From contig DBCM01000088.1 in assembly GCA_002293045.1 (NCBI GenBank), forward strand, positions 1-29,263: a stretch of DNA of 29,263 nucleotides, read 5' to 3'. The DNA comes from Flavobacteriales bacterium UBA958 (lineage in GTDB: Bacteria > Bacteroidota > Bacteroidia > Flavobacteriales_D > Crocinitomicaceae). The translations under genes and the position numbers were made by a program. Of this stretch, positions 1 through 7,800 are shown one piece after another (position 1 is the first letter of the stretch; each line of letters opens with the position of its first letter). The notes under the pieces were generated by a model. It ran no database searches, was not told where the DNA came from, and saw only the letters and a program-made list of their open reading frames with translations.

Positions 1-1
1 C

Positions 2-1123
2 GAGGGGTACATTGTAACCAACAATCACGTCATCGAAAATGCAGCGGAAATCCATGTAATTCTCAACGACAACTCAGAATATACAGCAAAGGTGATTGGT
101 GCTGACCCTTCCACGGATCTTGCCGTATTAAAAATCGAAGGCACGGGAACCTTTGTCCCAATGAAGTTCGGAAACAGCGACGCCCTAAAAATTGGAGAAT
201 GGGTATTAGCCGTTGGGAATCCCTTTAATCTTACGTCCACCGTAACTGCTGGCATAGTAAGTGCAAAAGCACGAAACATTAATTTACTCTCAGACCGAAC
301 GGATAAAGACGTGGTTCCAATTGAATCATTTATTCAAACGGACGCGGCTGTAAATCCAGGCAACAGTGGGGGCGCGCTTGTAAATACCAAAGGAGAATTG
401 GTAGGGATTAATACCGCGATTGCTTCTCAAACCGGCGCCTATTCTGGGTATTCCTTTGCGATTCCGGTAAATCTTATGGAAAAAGTCGTAAAGGACTTAA
501 TAGATTACGGCTTAGTTCAACGTGCCTATTTAGGCGTACAAATCTCTTCGATCAATCAAGAATTAAAAGAAAAAGAAAAGCTACCCAACTTAAAAGGGGT
601 TTATATTAATAGTGTAGTTGACGGCGGCTCTGCGGAGAAAGGAGGATTGAAGTCCGGAGATGTATTCCTGAAGATTGGAGTAAAAGAAGTCAATTCACCT
701 GCCCAATTGCAAGAAGAAATAGGAAAGCGTAGACCCGGCGACAAAGTGGTAGTAACGGTCCGCAAAAAGAACGGTGACGAGGAAGTGCTTGATTTAGTTC
801 TTCGAAATAAAGACGGGGAAACCGAATTATTGAGCAAAGAAGAAATTACCAAGAATTTTGCGCTCGGAGCTACCTTTGTTGAATTAACCGATAAAGAAAA
901 GAAGGACCTAAACATTTCTAATGGGGTTAAAGTAAAGAGCATTACCACCGGGAAATTGAAGTCAATTGGAATCACTGAAGGAACGATCATCACCAAGGTA
1001 AACAACGACCCAGTTGACAACATCGAGGAGCTAACCAGTAAACTAAATGGGGTAAACCGGGGGGTATTATTAGAAATTGTCACCCCAAGTGGCGCGAGGG
1101 ATTACAAAGGCTTAGGGCTCTAG
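2..1123 (+). CDS. htrA: HtrA/DegP-type periplasmic serine protease, 3' part (5' end outside window)
   Basis: This is a trypsin-like S1C protease with PDZ domains, a family that degrades or refolds damaged proteins in the cell envelope. The frame is open to the left edge, so the signal peptide and true start are missing; the GTG at 92 is internal. All three catalytic residues are visible: His in TNNHV (codon 26-28), Asp in STDLAVLK (116-118) and Ser in GNSGGAL (365-367). A first PDZ domain follows (about 530-810, starting at YLGVQI, with SAEKGGLKSGD), then a second, more divergent PDZ (about 865-1110). The stop at 1121-1123 is followed by 133 bp of AT-rich intergenic DNA with no clear terminator. 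The protease assignment is firm; which HtrA paralogue it is cannot be told from this fragment. Confidence 0.95.
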   Translation, partial: EGYIVTNNHVIENAAEIHVILNDNSEYTAKVIGADPSTDLAVLKIEGTGTFVPMKFGNSDALKIGEWVLAVGNPFNLTSTVTAGIVSAKARNINLLSDRTDKDVVPIESFIQTDAAVNPGNSGGALVNTKGELVGINTAIASQTGAYSGYSFAIPVNLMEKVVKDLIDYGLVQRAYLGVQISSINQELKEKEKLPNLKGVYINSVVDGGSAEKGGLKSGDVFLKIGVKEVNSPAQLQEEIGKRRPGDKVVVTVRKKNGDEEVLDLVLRNKDGETELLSKEEITKNFALGATFVELTDKEKKDLNISNGVKVKSITTGKLKSIGITEGTIITKVNNDPVDNIEELTSKLNGVNRGVLLEIVTPSGARDYKGLGL

Positions 1124-1256
1124 GTTACAAAAAAGTTACTAAACTGGAATGGTTGAAAAGTTGTTGAAAATCGAGAGATAAAAATTTTAAATTACACATT
1201 TTTTCATTTTACTTTGCTCAACAACATAAGTAACTAAACATTCCTTAAATTATCTA

Positions 1257-2123
1257 ATGAGACAGTTAAAAATAACCAAATCTATTACGAACCGCGAAAG
1301 TCAATCCCTGGATAAATATCTACAGGACATTGGCCGAGAAGAACTAATTACAGCTGAAGAAGAAGTTGAGTTAGCGCGCAAGATTAAAGCAGGCGATCAA
1401 AAAGCCCTAGAAAAATTAACCAGAGCTAACCTCAGATTCGTTGTATCTGTTGCTAAGCAATATCAAAACCAAGGGCTTACCCTACCCGATTTAATTAACG
1501 AAGGTAACTTAGGTCTAATTAAAGCAGCACAAAAATTTGATGAAACACGCGGATTTAAGTTCATCTCTTATGCCGTATGGTGGATTCGTCAATCCATTCT
1601 TCAGGCTTTAGCTGAACAAGCGCGTATTGTTCGTTTACCACTTAATCAAGTAGGTTCATTAAACAAGATCAACAAGGCATTCTCACGCTTAGAGCAAGAG
1701 TTTGAACGTCCGCCTTCGGCTGAAGAATTGGCAGAAGCGCTCGAGGTTCCAGAAGAAAAAATTAAAGAAAGTCTTAATGTTTCTGGTCGTCACGTATCTA
1801 TGGATGCCCCACTTTCAACCAATGAAGATGGAGGTACGTTAATCGATGTTATGGTGAATAACGACACGGCACGTACTGACTCTGGCTTGATGGCAGAATC
1901 CTTACAGCGAGAAATCGAACGTTCACTGAGCACGCTAACCGATAAAGAGCGTGAAATCATTCGCTTGTTTTTCGGTATCGGAATGAATCACGGACTTACC
2001 CTAGAGGAAATCGGAGCGAAATTCAACCTTACACGCGAACGCGTTCGTCAAATCAAAGAAAAGGCGATTCGTCGCCTGCGACACACTTCGCGAAACAAAC
2101 TATTGAAATCTTATTTAGGATAA
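1257..2123 (+). CDS. rpoD: Primary sigma factor, RpoD/SigA family (short Bacteroidota form)
   Basis: This is the housekeeping sigma-70 factor that directs RNA polymerase to promoters. At 288 residues it lacks the long region 1.1 of proteobacterial RpoD, as is usual in Bacteroidota. Region 1.2 is at the N-terminus (SLDKYLQDIGRE). Region 2 contains the core-binding stretch DLINEGNLGLIKAAQKFD and the promoter-melting segment FISYAVWWIRQSI. Region 3 is in the middle (PPSAEELAEALEVP), and region 4 has a helix-turn-helix with LTRERVRQIKEKAIRRLR. The upstream 133 bp holds only a 7/8 match to the -7 element (1209-1216), so its promoter is unclear. A strong hairpin terminator follows. A nearby alternative sigma is unlikely because regions 2 and 4 match the primary class very closely. 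Confidence 0.97.
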   Translation: MRQLKITKSITNRESQSLDKYLQDIGREELITAEEEVELARKIKAGDQKALEKLTRANLRFVVSVAKQYQNQGLTLPDLINEGNLGLIKAAQKFDETRGFKFISYAVWWIRQSILQALAEQARIVRLPLNQVGSLNKINKAFSRLEQEFERPPSAEELAEALEVPEEKIKESLNVSGRHVSMDAPLSTNEDGGTLIDVMVNNDTARTDSGLMAESLQREIERSLSTLTDKEREIIRLFFGIGMNHGLTLEEIGAKFNLTRERVRQIKEKAIRRLRHTSRNKLLKSYLG

Positions 2124-2130
2124 CATATTA

Positions 2131-2157
2131 GGCTGCGTTTTCGCGGCCTTTTTTTTT
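2131..2157 (+). terminator. Rho-independent terminator of rpoD
   Basis: The seven-base arms GGCTGCG and CGCGGCC pair with one G-T wobble around a TTTT loop and run directly into nine or more T residues. It starts 7 bp after the rpoD stop codon. It separates rpoD from the GAPDH gene, whose ATG is about 30 bp further on. Confidence 0.9.
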
Positions 2158-2189
2158 AGTTTATTTTTTCATCATCAATCAACAACAAC

Positions 2190-3638
2190 ATGAGTGTATC
2201 ACTTGGCTATGAGCAAGAGCTCAAAAATCACATTGAACAGGAACGAGCAGCTGTAAAACTGCAAGGAAAGGTAGGTGAATTATTATATGATCAAGGCATT
2301 GAATTAGTGCTTTTTCGTCACCACCTACTCGACGTTACCATTTCTGAAATCCTAAACCTGCACGAATATGCAGCAAAGGTGGTAAACAAACCCATTGACG
2401 TATTTACTACGGCAGAAATGGCTGAGATTATTGCTTCGATGAACTTAGCTCCATCCAAATTAGACATCGGCAAACTCGCAAACGAGTGGTCAACCGAAGG
2501 AAATGGAATGTCGAAACTTGAGTTTCTTCAAAACAAACTAGGTAACTTCAATGAAACAAGCGCTCCCACTTTTGAGCCACGAGATGTGGTACTTTACGGA
2601 TTCGGTCGAATTGGTAGACTCGCTGCGCGCGAATTGATTCGTCAAGCCGGAAAAGGTCAACAGTTAAGACTACGAGCCATTGTAACCCGCGGAAACACAG
2701 ACAAGGACATTATAAAACGTGCTTCATTACTCAGTAACGACTCAGTTCATGGTGCATTTAAGGGAACCGTTAATGTTGACCTAGAACGCAAGTGCCTAAT
2801 CATTAATGGACAGGTGGTTCAAATGATAGAAGCCTCAGCACCGGAAGACGTTGATTACACGGCGTTCGGAATTCATAATGCATTGGTTATCGACAATACC
2901 GGTATTTACACGAATAGAGAAACCTTATCGCGTCATTTAAATGCTAAAGGTGTTTCAAGGGTACTGCTTACAGCACCTGGAAAAGAAATCCCAAATATCG
3001 TGTTTGGAATAAACCAAGGTACGCTCGACCTAGAAAATGAGAAGATTTACTCTGCTGCCTCTTGTACCACCAATGCAATTAGTCCGATTCTAAAGGTCAT
3101 TGAAGACAAATTAGGCATAGTAAAAGGTCACATCGAAACGGTACATGCGTATACCAACGATCAGAATTTGTTGGATAATATGCATAAGAAAGTTCGACGA
3201 GGTCGTTCTGCAGCCATCAACATGGTTATCACTTCTACAGGTGCAGGAAGTGCGGTAACCAAAGTAATTCCTTCGCTTCAAGACAAATTAACGGCAAATG
3301 CCGTTCGTGTCCCTACACCAAATGGCTCATTGGCGATTTTAAGCTTAGAATTGAAAAACGAAACAAGTATTGAAGCAATCAATGAGCTCATCAAAGATGC
3401 TGCATTAAACGGTGATCTTGTTAACCAAATATATTATTCGTTTGACCCGGAACTAGTTTCTTCTGATATTATTGGAAACACGTGCTGTTCCGTATATGAT
3501 TCAAACGCAACCATTGTTTCGAAAAATGGAAAGAACGTAGTGCTTTATACTTGGTACGACAACGAATTCGGATATACCAAGCAAGTGATCCGTTTAGCAA
3601 AGTACATTTCGAAAGTACGAAGAGCCATATATTACTAA
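2190..3638 (+). CDS. gap: Glyceraldehyde-3-phosphate dehydrogenase, long form with N-terminal extension
   Basis: This enzyme interconverts glyceraldehyde 3-phosphate and 1,3-bisphosphoglycerate in glycolysis or gluconeogenesis. The catalytic core is intact: dinucleotide-binding GFGRIGR at residues 137-143, catalytic Cys292 in ASCTTNAISP, His319 in TVHAYT, and the C-terminal WYDNEFGY. The protein has 482 residues against about 335 for standard GAPDH; the excess is an N-terminal extension of roughly 130 mostly helical residues with no motif I recognise. After the second strand of the Rossmann fold the sequence reads AIVTRGNT, where NAD-specific enzymes usually have an Asp (AINDL type), so NADP use is possible. 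No exact -7 promoter element lies between the rpoD terminator and the ATG. The core assignment is secure; the direction of flux and the role of the extension are inference. Confidence 0.95.
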   Translation: MSVSLGYEQELKNHIEQERAAVKLQGKVGELLYDQGIELVLFRHHLLDVTISEILNLHEYAAKVVNKPIDVFTTAEMAEIIASMNLAPSKLDIGKLANEWSTEGNGMSKLEFLQNKLGNFNETSAPTFEPRDVVLYGFGRIGRLAARELIRQAGKGQQLRLRAIVTRGNTDKDIIKRASLLSNDSVHGAFKGTVNVDLERKCLIINGQVVQMIEASAPEDVDYTAFGIHNALVIDNTGIYTNRETLSRHLNAKGVSRVLLTAPGKEIPNIVFGINQGTLDLENEKIYSAASCTTNAISPILKVIEDKLGIVKGHIETVHAYTNDQNLLDNMHKKVRRGRSAAINMVITSTGAGSAVTKVIPSLQDKLTANAVRVPTPNGSLAILSLELKNETSIEAINELIKDAALNGDLVNQIYYSFDPELVSSDIIGNTCCSVYDSNATIVSKNGKNVVLYTWYDNEFGYTKQVIRLAKYISKVRRAIYY

Positions 3639-3701
3639 CTGATTAAACACCTGTTGTTGAAAAAATAGCCGGTGTGAAATGCCTTGGTCTTTGATTAAGC
3701 G

Positions 3702-3709
3702 TAACTTTG
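3702..3709 (+). promoter_or_regulatory. Bacteroidota -7 promoter element upstream of the alpha-oxoamine synthase gene
   Basis: TAACTTTG matches the Bacteroidota -7 consensus TAnnTTTG exactly and ends 30 nt before the ATG at 3740. The nearest TTG that could act as a -33 element is at 3684-3686, with a 15-nt spacer that is shorter than usual, so only the -7 part is well supported. Confidence 0.6.
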
Positions 3710-3739
3710 TAGCATTAAAAACTATAGAGTAAGCAGAAT

Positions 3740-4984
3740 ATGGCTGATATTTTTGAAAAAATCCAAGCGAATCGTGGTCCAATCGGAATGCACGCGAAAG
3801 AATCACATGGTTATTTTACGTTTCCAAAATTGGAAGGCGACATTGGTCCGCATATGAATTTTCGCGGAAAAGAAAAACTAAACTGGTCGTTAAATAATTA
3901 TTTAGGCTTAGCGAATCATCCAGAGGTTCGAAAAGCTGATGCGGATGCAGCAGCTAATTATGGATTTGCGATGCCAATGGGCGCGCGCATGATGAGTGGT
4001 AACTCCGACTTTCACGAGCAGTTGGAGCGTGAACTGGCGGATTTCGTATCGAAAGAAGATTCAATTCTTGTGAATTTCGGTTATCAAGCGGTGGTTTCTG
4101 CCATTGATTGTTTAGTTGATCGTCACGATGTGATTGTTTACGATGCGGAATCTCATGCCTGTATTCTTGACGGTGTGCGACTTCACATGGGCAAGCGTTA
4201 TGTGTTCAAGCACAATGACATCGAAGATTGTGAAAAACAATTGCAACGCGCCACTAAATTAGCACAAGAAACTGGAGGAGCCATCTTGCTTATCACTGAA
4301 GGCGTATTTGGTATGCGCGGTGATCAAGGGATACTCAGAGAAATTGTAGCGCTCAAGAAACAGTACAGTTTTCGTCTTTTTGTAGATGATGCGCACGGAA
4401 TCGGAACCCTAGGGAAAACTGGTGCGGGAACTGGCGAAGAACAAGGGGTACAAGATGACATTGATATTTATTTTGGAACTTTCGCAAAGTCATTTGCTAT
4501 GATTGGAGGGTTTGTAGCCAGTGACGCACAAGTAGTTGAATATTTACGCTACAACATGCGCTCTCAAATCTTTGCTAAAGCGATGCCGCTCCCATTAGTC
4601 GTTGGTGCGCTGAAACGCTTGGAATTAATGAGAACCATGCCCGAGTTAAAAGACAAATTGTGGGAAATCACCAATGCCTTACAGACGGGCTTGAAGGCAG
4701 CTGGTTTTGAAATCGGACCAACAAATTCCTGCGTAACGCCGGTATACATGAGTGGGTCTATTCCTGAATCCACCAATTTGATTTATGATTTACGAGAAAA
4801 CTATAATGTATTTTGCTCGATGGTGGTTTACCCAGTGGTACCGAAAGGAATGATTATTCTGCGATTAATTCCAACCGCGGTGCACACGATGGATGATGTA
4901 AACTATACCATTGAGTGTTTTTCTAAAATTGTCGATAAACTAAAGAATGGTGAATACATGAGTGAGACCATCGCAAAAGTGTAA
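3740..4984 (+). CDS. PLP-dependent alpha-oxoamine synthase, serine palmitoyltransferase-type
   Basis: This family condenses an amino acid with an acyl-CoA and releases CO2 to give a 3-keto amine. At 414 residues it has family length. Residues of the PLP site are visible: His139 in ESHAC (ring stacking), the DDAHG motif at 216-220 and Lys250 in TFAKS (Schiff base). The N-terminal NNYLGL and the GNSDFHEQLE stretch are also typical. In Bacteroidota such enzymes start sphingolipid synthesis (serine plus palmitoyl-CoA) or sulfonolipid synthesis (cysteate). The related KBL and BioF enzymes are alternatives, but no threonine-degradation or biotin gene lies nearby. The exact amino acid substrate cannot be read from the sequence. 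It has its own -7 element and ends at a bidirectional terminator. Confidence 0.88.
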   Translation: MADIFEKIQANRGPIGMHAKESHGYFTFPKLEGDIGPHMNFRGKEKLNWSLNNYLGLANHPEVRKADADAAANYGFAMPMGARMMSGNSDFHEQLERELADFVSKEDSILVNFGYQAVVSAIDCLVDRHDVIVYDAESHACILDGVRLHMGKRYVFKHNDIEDCEKQLQRATKLAQETGGAILLITEGVFGMRGDQGILREIVALKKQYSFRLFVDDAHGIGTLGKTGAGTGEEQGVQDDIDIYFGTFAKSFAMIGGFVASDAQVVEYLRYNMRSQIFAKAMPLPLVVGALKRLELMRTMPELKDKLWEITNALQTGLKAAGFEIGPTNSCVTPVYMSGSIPESTNLIYDLRENYNVFCSMVVYPVVPKGMIILRLIPTAVHTMDDVNYTIECFSKIVDKLKNGEYMSETIAKV

Positions 4985-5004
4985 GAAACAAACCAATTGA
5001 ACAT

Positions 5005-5034
5005 AAAAAAAGGAGCTCAACGCTCCTTTTTTTT
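5005..5034. terminator. Bidirectional terminator between alpha-oxoamine synthase and clpC
   Basis: Seven A residues, a GGAGC/GCTCC stem around a TCAAC loop and eight T residues form a near-perfect hairpin that can terminate transcription on both strands. It lies 20 bp after the stop of the plus-strand synthase gene and 15 bp beyond the stop of the minus-strand clpC gene. Confidence 0.9.
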
Positions 5035-5049
5035 ATGGCTTAGATTTCA

Positions 5050-7578
5050 TTATTCATCTTTTCCGGGATTTGCTTTCTTTGCCTTTTGCTTTTTTACCTT
5101 CAGGCTTAGCTCTTCTTTCCCGTCTTCAAAATCCATCAGCACAGTATCGCCTTCGGCCATGTTGGAATTGATGATTCCTTCCGCTAAAGGATCTTCAATG
5201 AACTTCTGGATTGCTCGTTTTAATGGACGTGCGCCAAATTTTTCATCGTATCCACGATCCACAATAAAATCTTTCGCTTTTTCTGATAATTCCAAGTTAT
5301 ATCCCAGGGACTTGATGCGAAGAATTAATTTATCCAATTCCAAATCAATAATCTTATGAATATCCGCTCTCGTCAATGAACGAAACATGATCATATCATC
5401 AACACGATTCAAAAACTCCGGAGAAAATGCTTTTCGAAGTGCATTTTGGATTACCGCTTTCGAATTCTCCTCCTTCGCCTCTTCCTTAGCTTTGGTACCA
5501 AAACCTACTCCTGTACCAAAATCTTGTAATTGTCTTGCACCAATATTCGAAGTCATGATGAGAATTGTGTTCTTAAAATCAATCTTTCGACCAAGGCCAT
5601 CAGTCATGTGTCCGTCATCAAGCACCTGCAGTAACAAATTGAACACATCGGGATGGGCTTTTTCTATTTCATCCAATAAAATAATAGAATACGGCTTTCT
5701 TCGAACCTTTTCAGTCATTTGTCCACCTTCTTCATACCCAACATATCCCGGAGGGGCACCAACCAATCTGGAAATACTGAATTTTTCCATGTACTCGGAC
5801 ATATCAATTCGGATCAAAGCATCCTCCGTATCAAAGAGATACTTTGCCAATACTTTTGCCAATTGTGTTTTTCCAACACCTGTAGGCCCTAAAAAGAAAA
5901 ATGAACCGATGGGTTTATTCGGGTCTTTTAACCCAGCACGGTTGCGCTGAATCGCCTTCACGACCTTCATTACCGCCTCATCTTGACCAATTACTTTACC
6001 ATTTAACGCATCGTTCATGTTTACCAGTTTTCCTGACTCGGTTTGTGAAACTTTCGTCAACGGAATGCCGCTCATCATGGAGACCACTTCAGCCACATCT
6101 TCTTCTGTGATGGTAATGCGATTATTTTTTGAGGACTCCTCCCACTTGCGTTTTTCTTCTTCTAGTTTTTCTGAAAGCTTACGTTCAGTATCTCTAAACT
6201 CCACCGCTTTTTCATACTGTTGCGCTTTAATTACTTCACTTTTCCTAACCTTAATGTTCTCGATTTCTTGCTCAATTTCTACAATTTCTTTCGGAACATT
6301 GATGTTGGTAATGTGTACCCTCGACCCTACTTCATCGAGTGCATCAATGGCTTTATCGGGAAGGTGACGATCGGTTATGTATCGTTCGGTAAGTTTAACA
6401 CACGCATTGATTGCCTCTGGCGTGTACGTTACTGAGTGATGCTCTTCGTAACGTTCCTTGATGTTGTGTAAAATTTGAATCGTTTCATCGATGGTCGTTG
6501 GCTCAACGATTACTTTTTGGAACCGTCGCTCAAGCGCACCATCTTTTTCGATATATTGACGGTACTCATCCAAGGTTGTTGCTCCGATTGCTTGGAGTTC
6601 ACCACGCGCTAAGGCTGGCTTGAACATGTTGGATGCATCCAAAGACCCACTTGCTCCACCCGCACCAACGATGGTATGTATTTCATCAATGAATAAAATA
6701 ATGTCTGGGTTCTTCTCTAATTCCTGCATAACCGCTTTCATGCGCTCTTCAAATTGCCCCCGGTATTTAGTGCCGGCCACCAAAGACGCAAGATCTAAGG
6801 AAACAACGCGCTTGTTAAAGAGAATTCTAGAAACTTTTCGCTGTACGATACGCAAGGCTAATCCTTCTGCAATGGCACTTTTTCCAACGCCCGGCTCTCC
6901 AATTAAAATGGGATTGTTCTTTTTACGTCGTGATAGAATTTGACTTACTCGCTCAATTTCTTTTTCTCTCCCCACTATCGGATCCAAGCGTCCTAGCTCG
7001 GCCATCTTGGTTAAGTCGCGACCAAAATTGTCGAGTACAGGAGTTTTAGATTTTGAATCTGCTTGACGCTTGGGCATTCCTCCCGCATCGTCATCTTCTT
7101 CATTATTTCCAGGGAACTCAGCCTTTGGAAATTTATTTTCTTGATTCATTGACATATATTCTTCTTTAAGATTTTCATACATAATACCATATTTATTAAG
7201 GACCTTGCAAGCTACTGAATCTTCATATTTTAAAATGGTGAGTAAAATATGAGCGGTACCGATCATGTTTGACCTGAACAACTTAGATTCTAAGAACGAT
7301 TGCTTAAGGATGTTTTCAGCTTGTTTAAGCAGTGGAATGTTGGTGGGTAAAAAAACTGAATTCGTTGAAGATTGCTTCAGTATAGACTCCAGCTCTTCTG
7401 TTAGTGTTTCAAAGGAAACATCGAATTCTTTGAGTAAATCAAATGCTTTCCCTTCATTCAATTTAATAACAGCAAGTAACAAGTGCTCAGGAGCCACGAA
7501 TTCATTCTTCAGCCGAACCGCCTCTTCCCTACTAATGCGTATTAAATCTTTTACTCTTGGCGAAAACTTTGCCTCCAT
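5050..7578 (-). CDS. clpC: ClpC-type AAA+ unfoldase, ATPase subunit of the Clp protease
   Basis: This Hsp100 protein unfolds substrates and feeds them to ClpP. In 842 residues it shows the N-terminal repeat domain (about 1-145); a first AAA+ module with Walker A GEPGVGKS at 227-234 and Walker B LFIDEIH; a middle domain with a UVR-like stretch (YEKAVEFRDTERKL); a second module with Walker A GPTGVGKT at 564-571 and LLDEIEKAH; and a C-terminal D2-small domain. The linker between the N-domain and the first AAA+ module is acidic (EEDDDAGG). The C-terminus is Lys-rich. It is transcribed away from gyrA with its own promoter and ends at the shared terminator. clpS, encoding a likely adaptor, lies about 19 kb away in this window. 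The middle domain favours ClpC over ClpA or ClpB. Confidence 0.96.
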   Translation of the reverse strand: MEAKFSPRVKDLIRISREEAVRLKNEFVAPEHLLLAVIKLNEGKAFDLLKEFDVSFETLTEELESILKQSSTNSVFLPTNIPLLKQAENILKQSFLESKLFRSNMIGTAHILLTILKYEDSVACKVLNKYGIMYENLKEEYMSMNQENKFPKAEFPGNNEEDDDAGGMPKRQADSKSKTPVLDNFGRDLTKMAELGRLDPIVGREKEIERVSQILSRRKKNNPILIGEPGVGKSAIAEGLALRIVQRKVSRILFNKRVVSLDLASLVAGTKYRGQFEERMKAVMQELEKNPDIILFIDEIHTIVGAGGASGSLDASNMFKPALARGELQAIGATTLDEYRQYIEKDGALERRFQKVIVEPTTIDETIQILHNIKERYEEHHSVTYTPEAINACVKLTERYITDRHLPDKAIDALDEVGSRVHITNINVPKEIVEIEQEIENIKVRKSEVIKAQQYEKAVEFRDTERKLSEKLEEEKRKWEESSKNNRITITEEDVAEVVSMMSGIPLTKVSQTESGKLVNMNDALNGKVIGQDEAVMKVVKAIQRNRAGLKDPNKPIGSFFFLGPTGVGKTQLAKVLAKYLFDTEDALIRIDMSEYMEKFSISRLVGAPPGYVGYEEGGQMTEKVRRKPYSIILLDEIEKAHPDVFNLLLQVLDDGHMTDGLGRKIDFKNTILIMTSNIGARQLQDFGTGVGFGTKAKEEAKEENSKAVIQNALRKAFSPEFLNRVDDMIMFRSLTRADIHKIIDLELDKLILRIKSLGYNLELSEKAKDFIVDRGYDEKFGARPLKRAIQKFIEDPLAEGIINSNMAEGDTVLMDFEDGKEELSLKVKKQKAKKANPGKDE

Positions 7579-7596
7579 GCTCCAATATTATTAATG

Positions 7597-7630
7597 CAAA
7601 TATAATTCTAATCTTTATCCGAAGTTCAAA
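7597..7630 (-). promoter_or_regulatory. clpC promoter, -33/-7 Bacteroidota type
   Basis: Read on the minus strand, TATATTTG (7604-7597) matches TAnnTTTG exactly, and a TTTG at 7630-7627 sits 22 nt upstream as a plausible -33 element. The -7 box ends 18 nt before the clpC ATG. This is the best two-part promoter in the window. Confidence 0.7.
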
Positions 7631-7753
7631 TTCCCTAGGAGTTGAAACAAGATTATTCACAATTAAGTTACAGCTGGCCATTTATTCACATGTAAGCACC
7701 TAAATTGTTAGTAAATTCCTTATGAATCGGGTCATTTACGCAGGTCGTTTCCC

Positions 7754-7761
7754 TATTTTTG
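7754..7761 (+). promoter_or_regulatory. gyrA -7 promoter element
   Basis: TATTTTTG matches TAnnTTTG exactly and ends 39 nt before the gyrA ATG. No TTG stands at the expected -33 distance; the nearest upstream one is at 7705-7707, too far away. The 222-bp interval between clpC and gyrA therefore carries two divergent promoters and, as far as I can see, no gene or RNA. Confidence 0.6.
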
Positions 7762-7800
7762 TGTTTCTAACTAAATTTATAATAATAGGGCTCGAAGATT

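Noticed and set aside
601..1083. 160-residue minus-strand open frame opposite the HtrA PDZ region
   Set aside because: It is antisense to recognisable PDZ coding sequence and has no motif or promoter.
92..1123. GTG at 92 as the start of the HtrA gene
   Set aside because: Upstream in-frame codons encode the conserved catalytic TNNHV region, so the gene begins before the window.
1209..1216. TTACTTTG before rpoD as a -7 promoter element
   Set aside because: It fails at the second consensus position and has no TTG at a suitable upstream distance, so it was not listed.
4997..7594. Several plus-strand open frames across clpC (for example 5387-5950 and 6620-6943)
   Set aside because: They are antisense to a full-length ClpC with all motifs and show low-complexity, Ser-rich translations typical of shadow frames.
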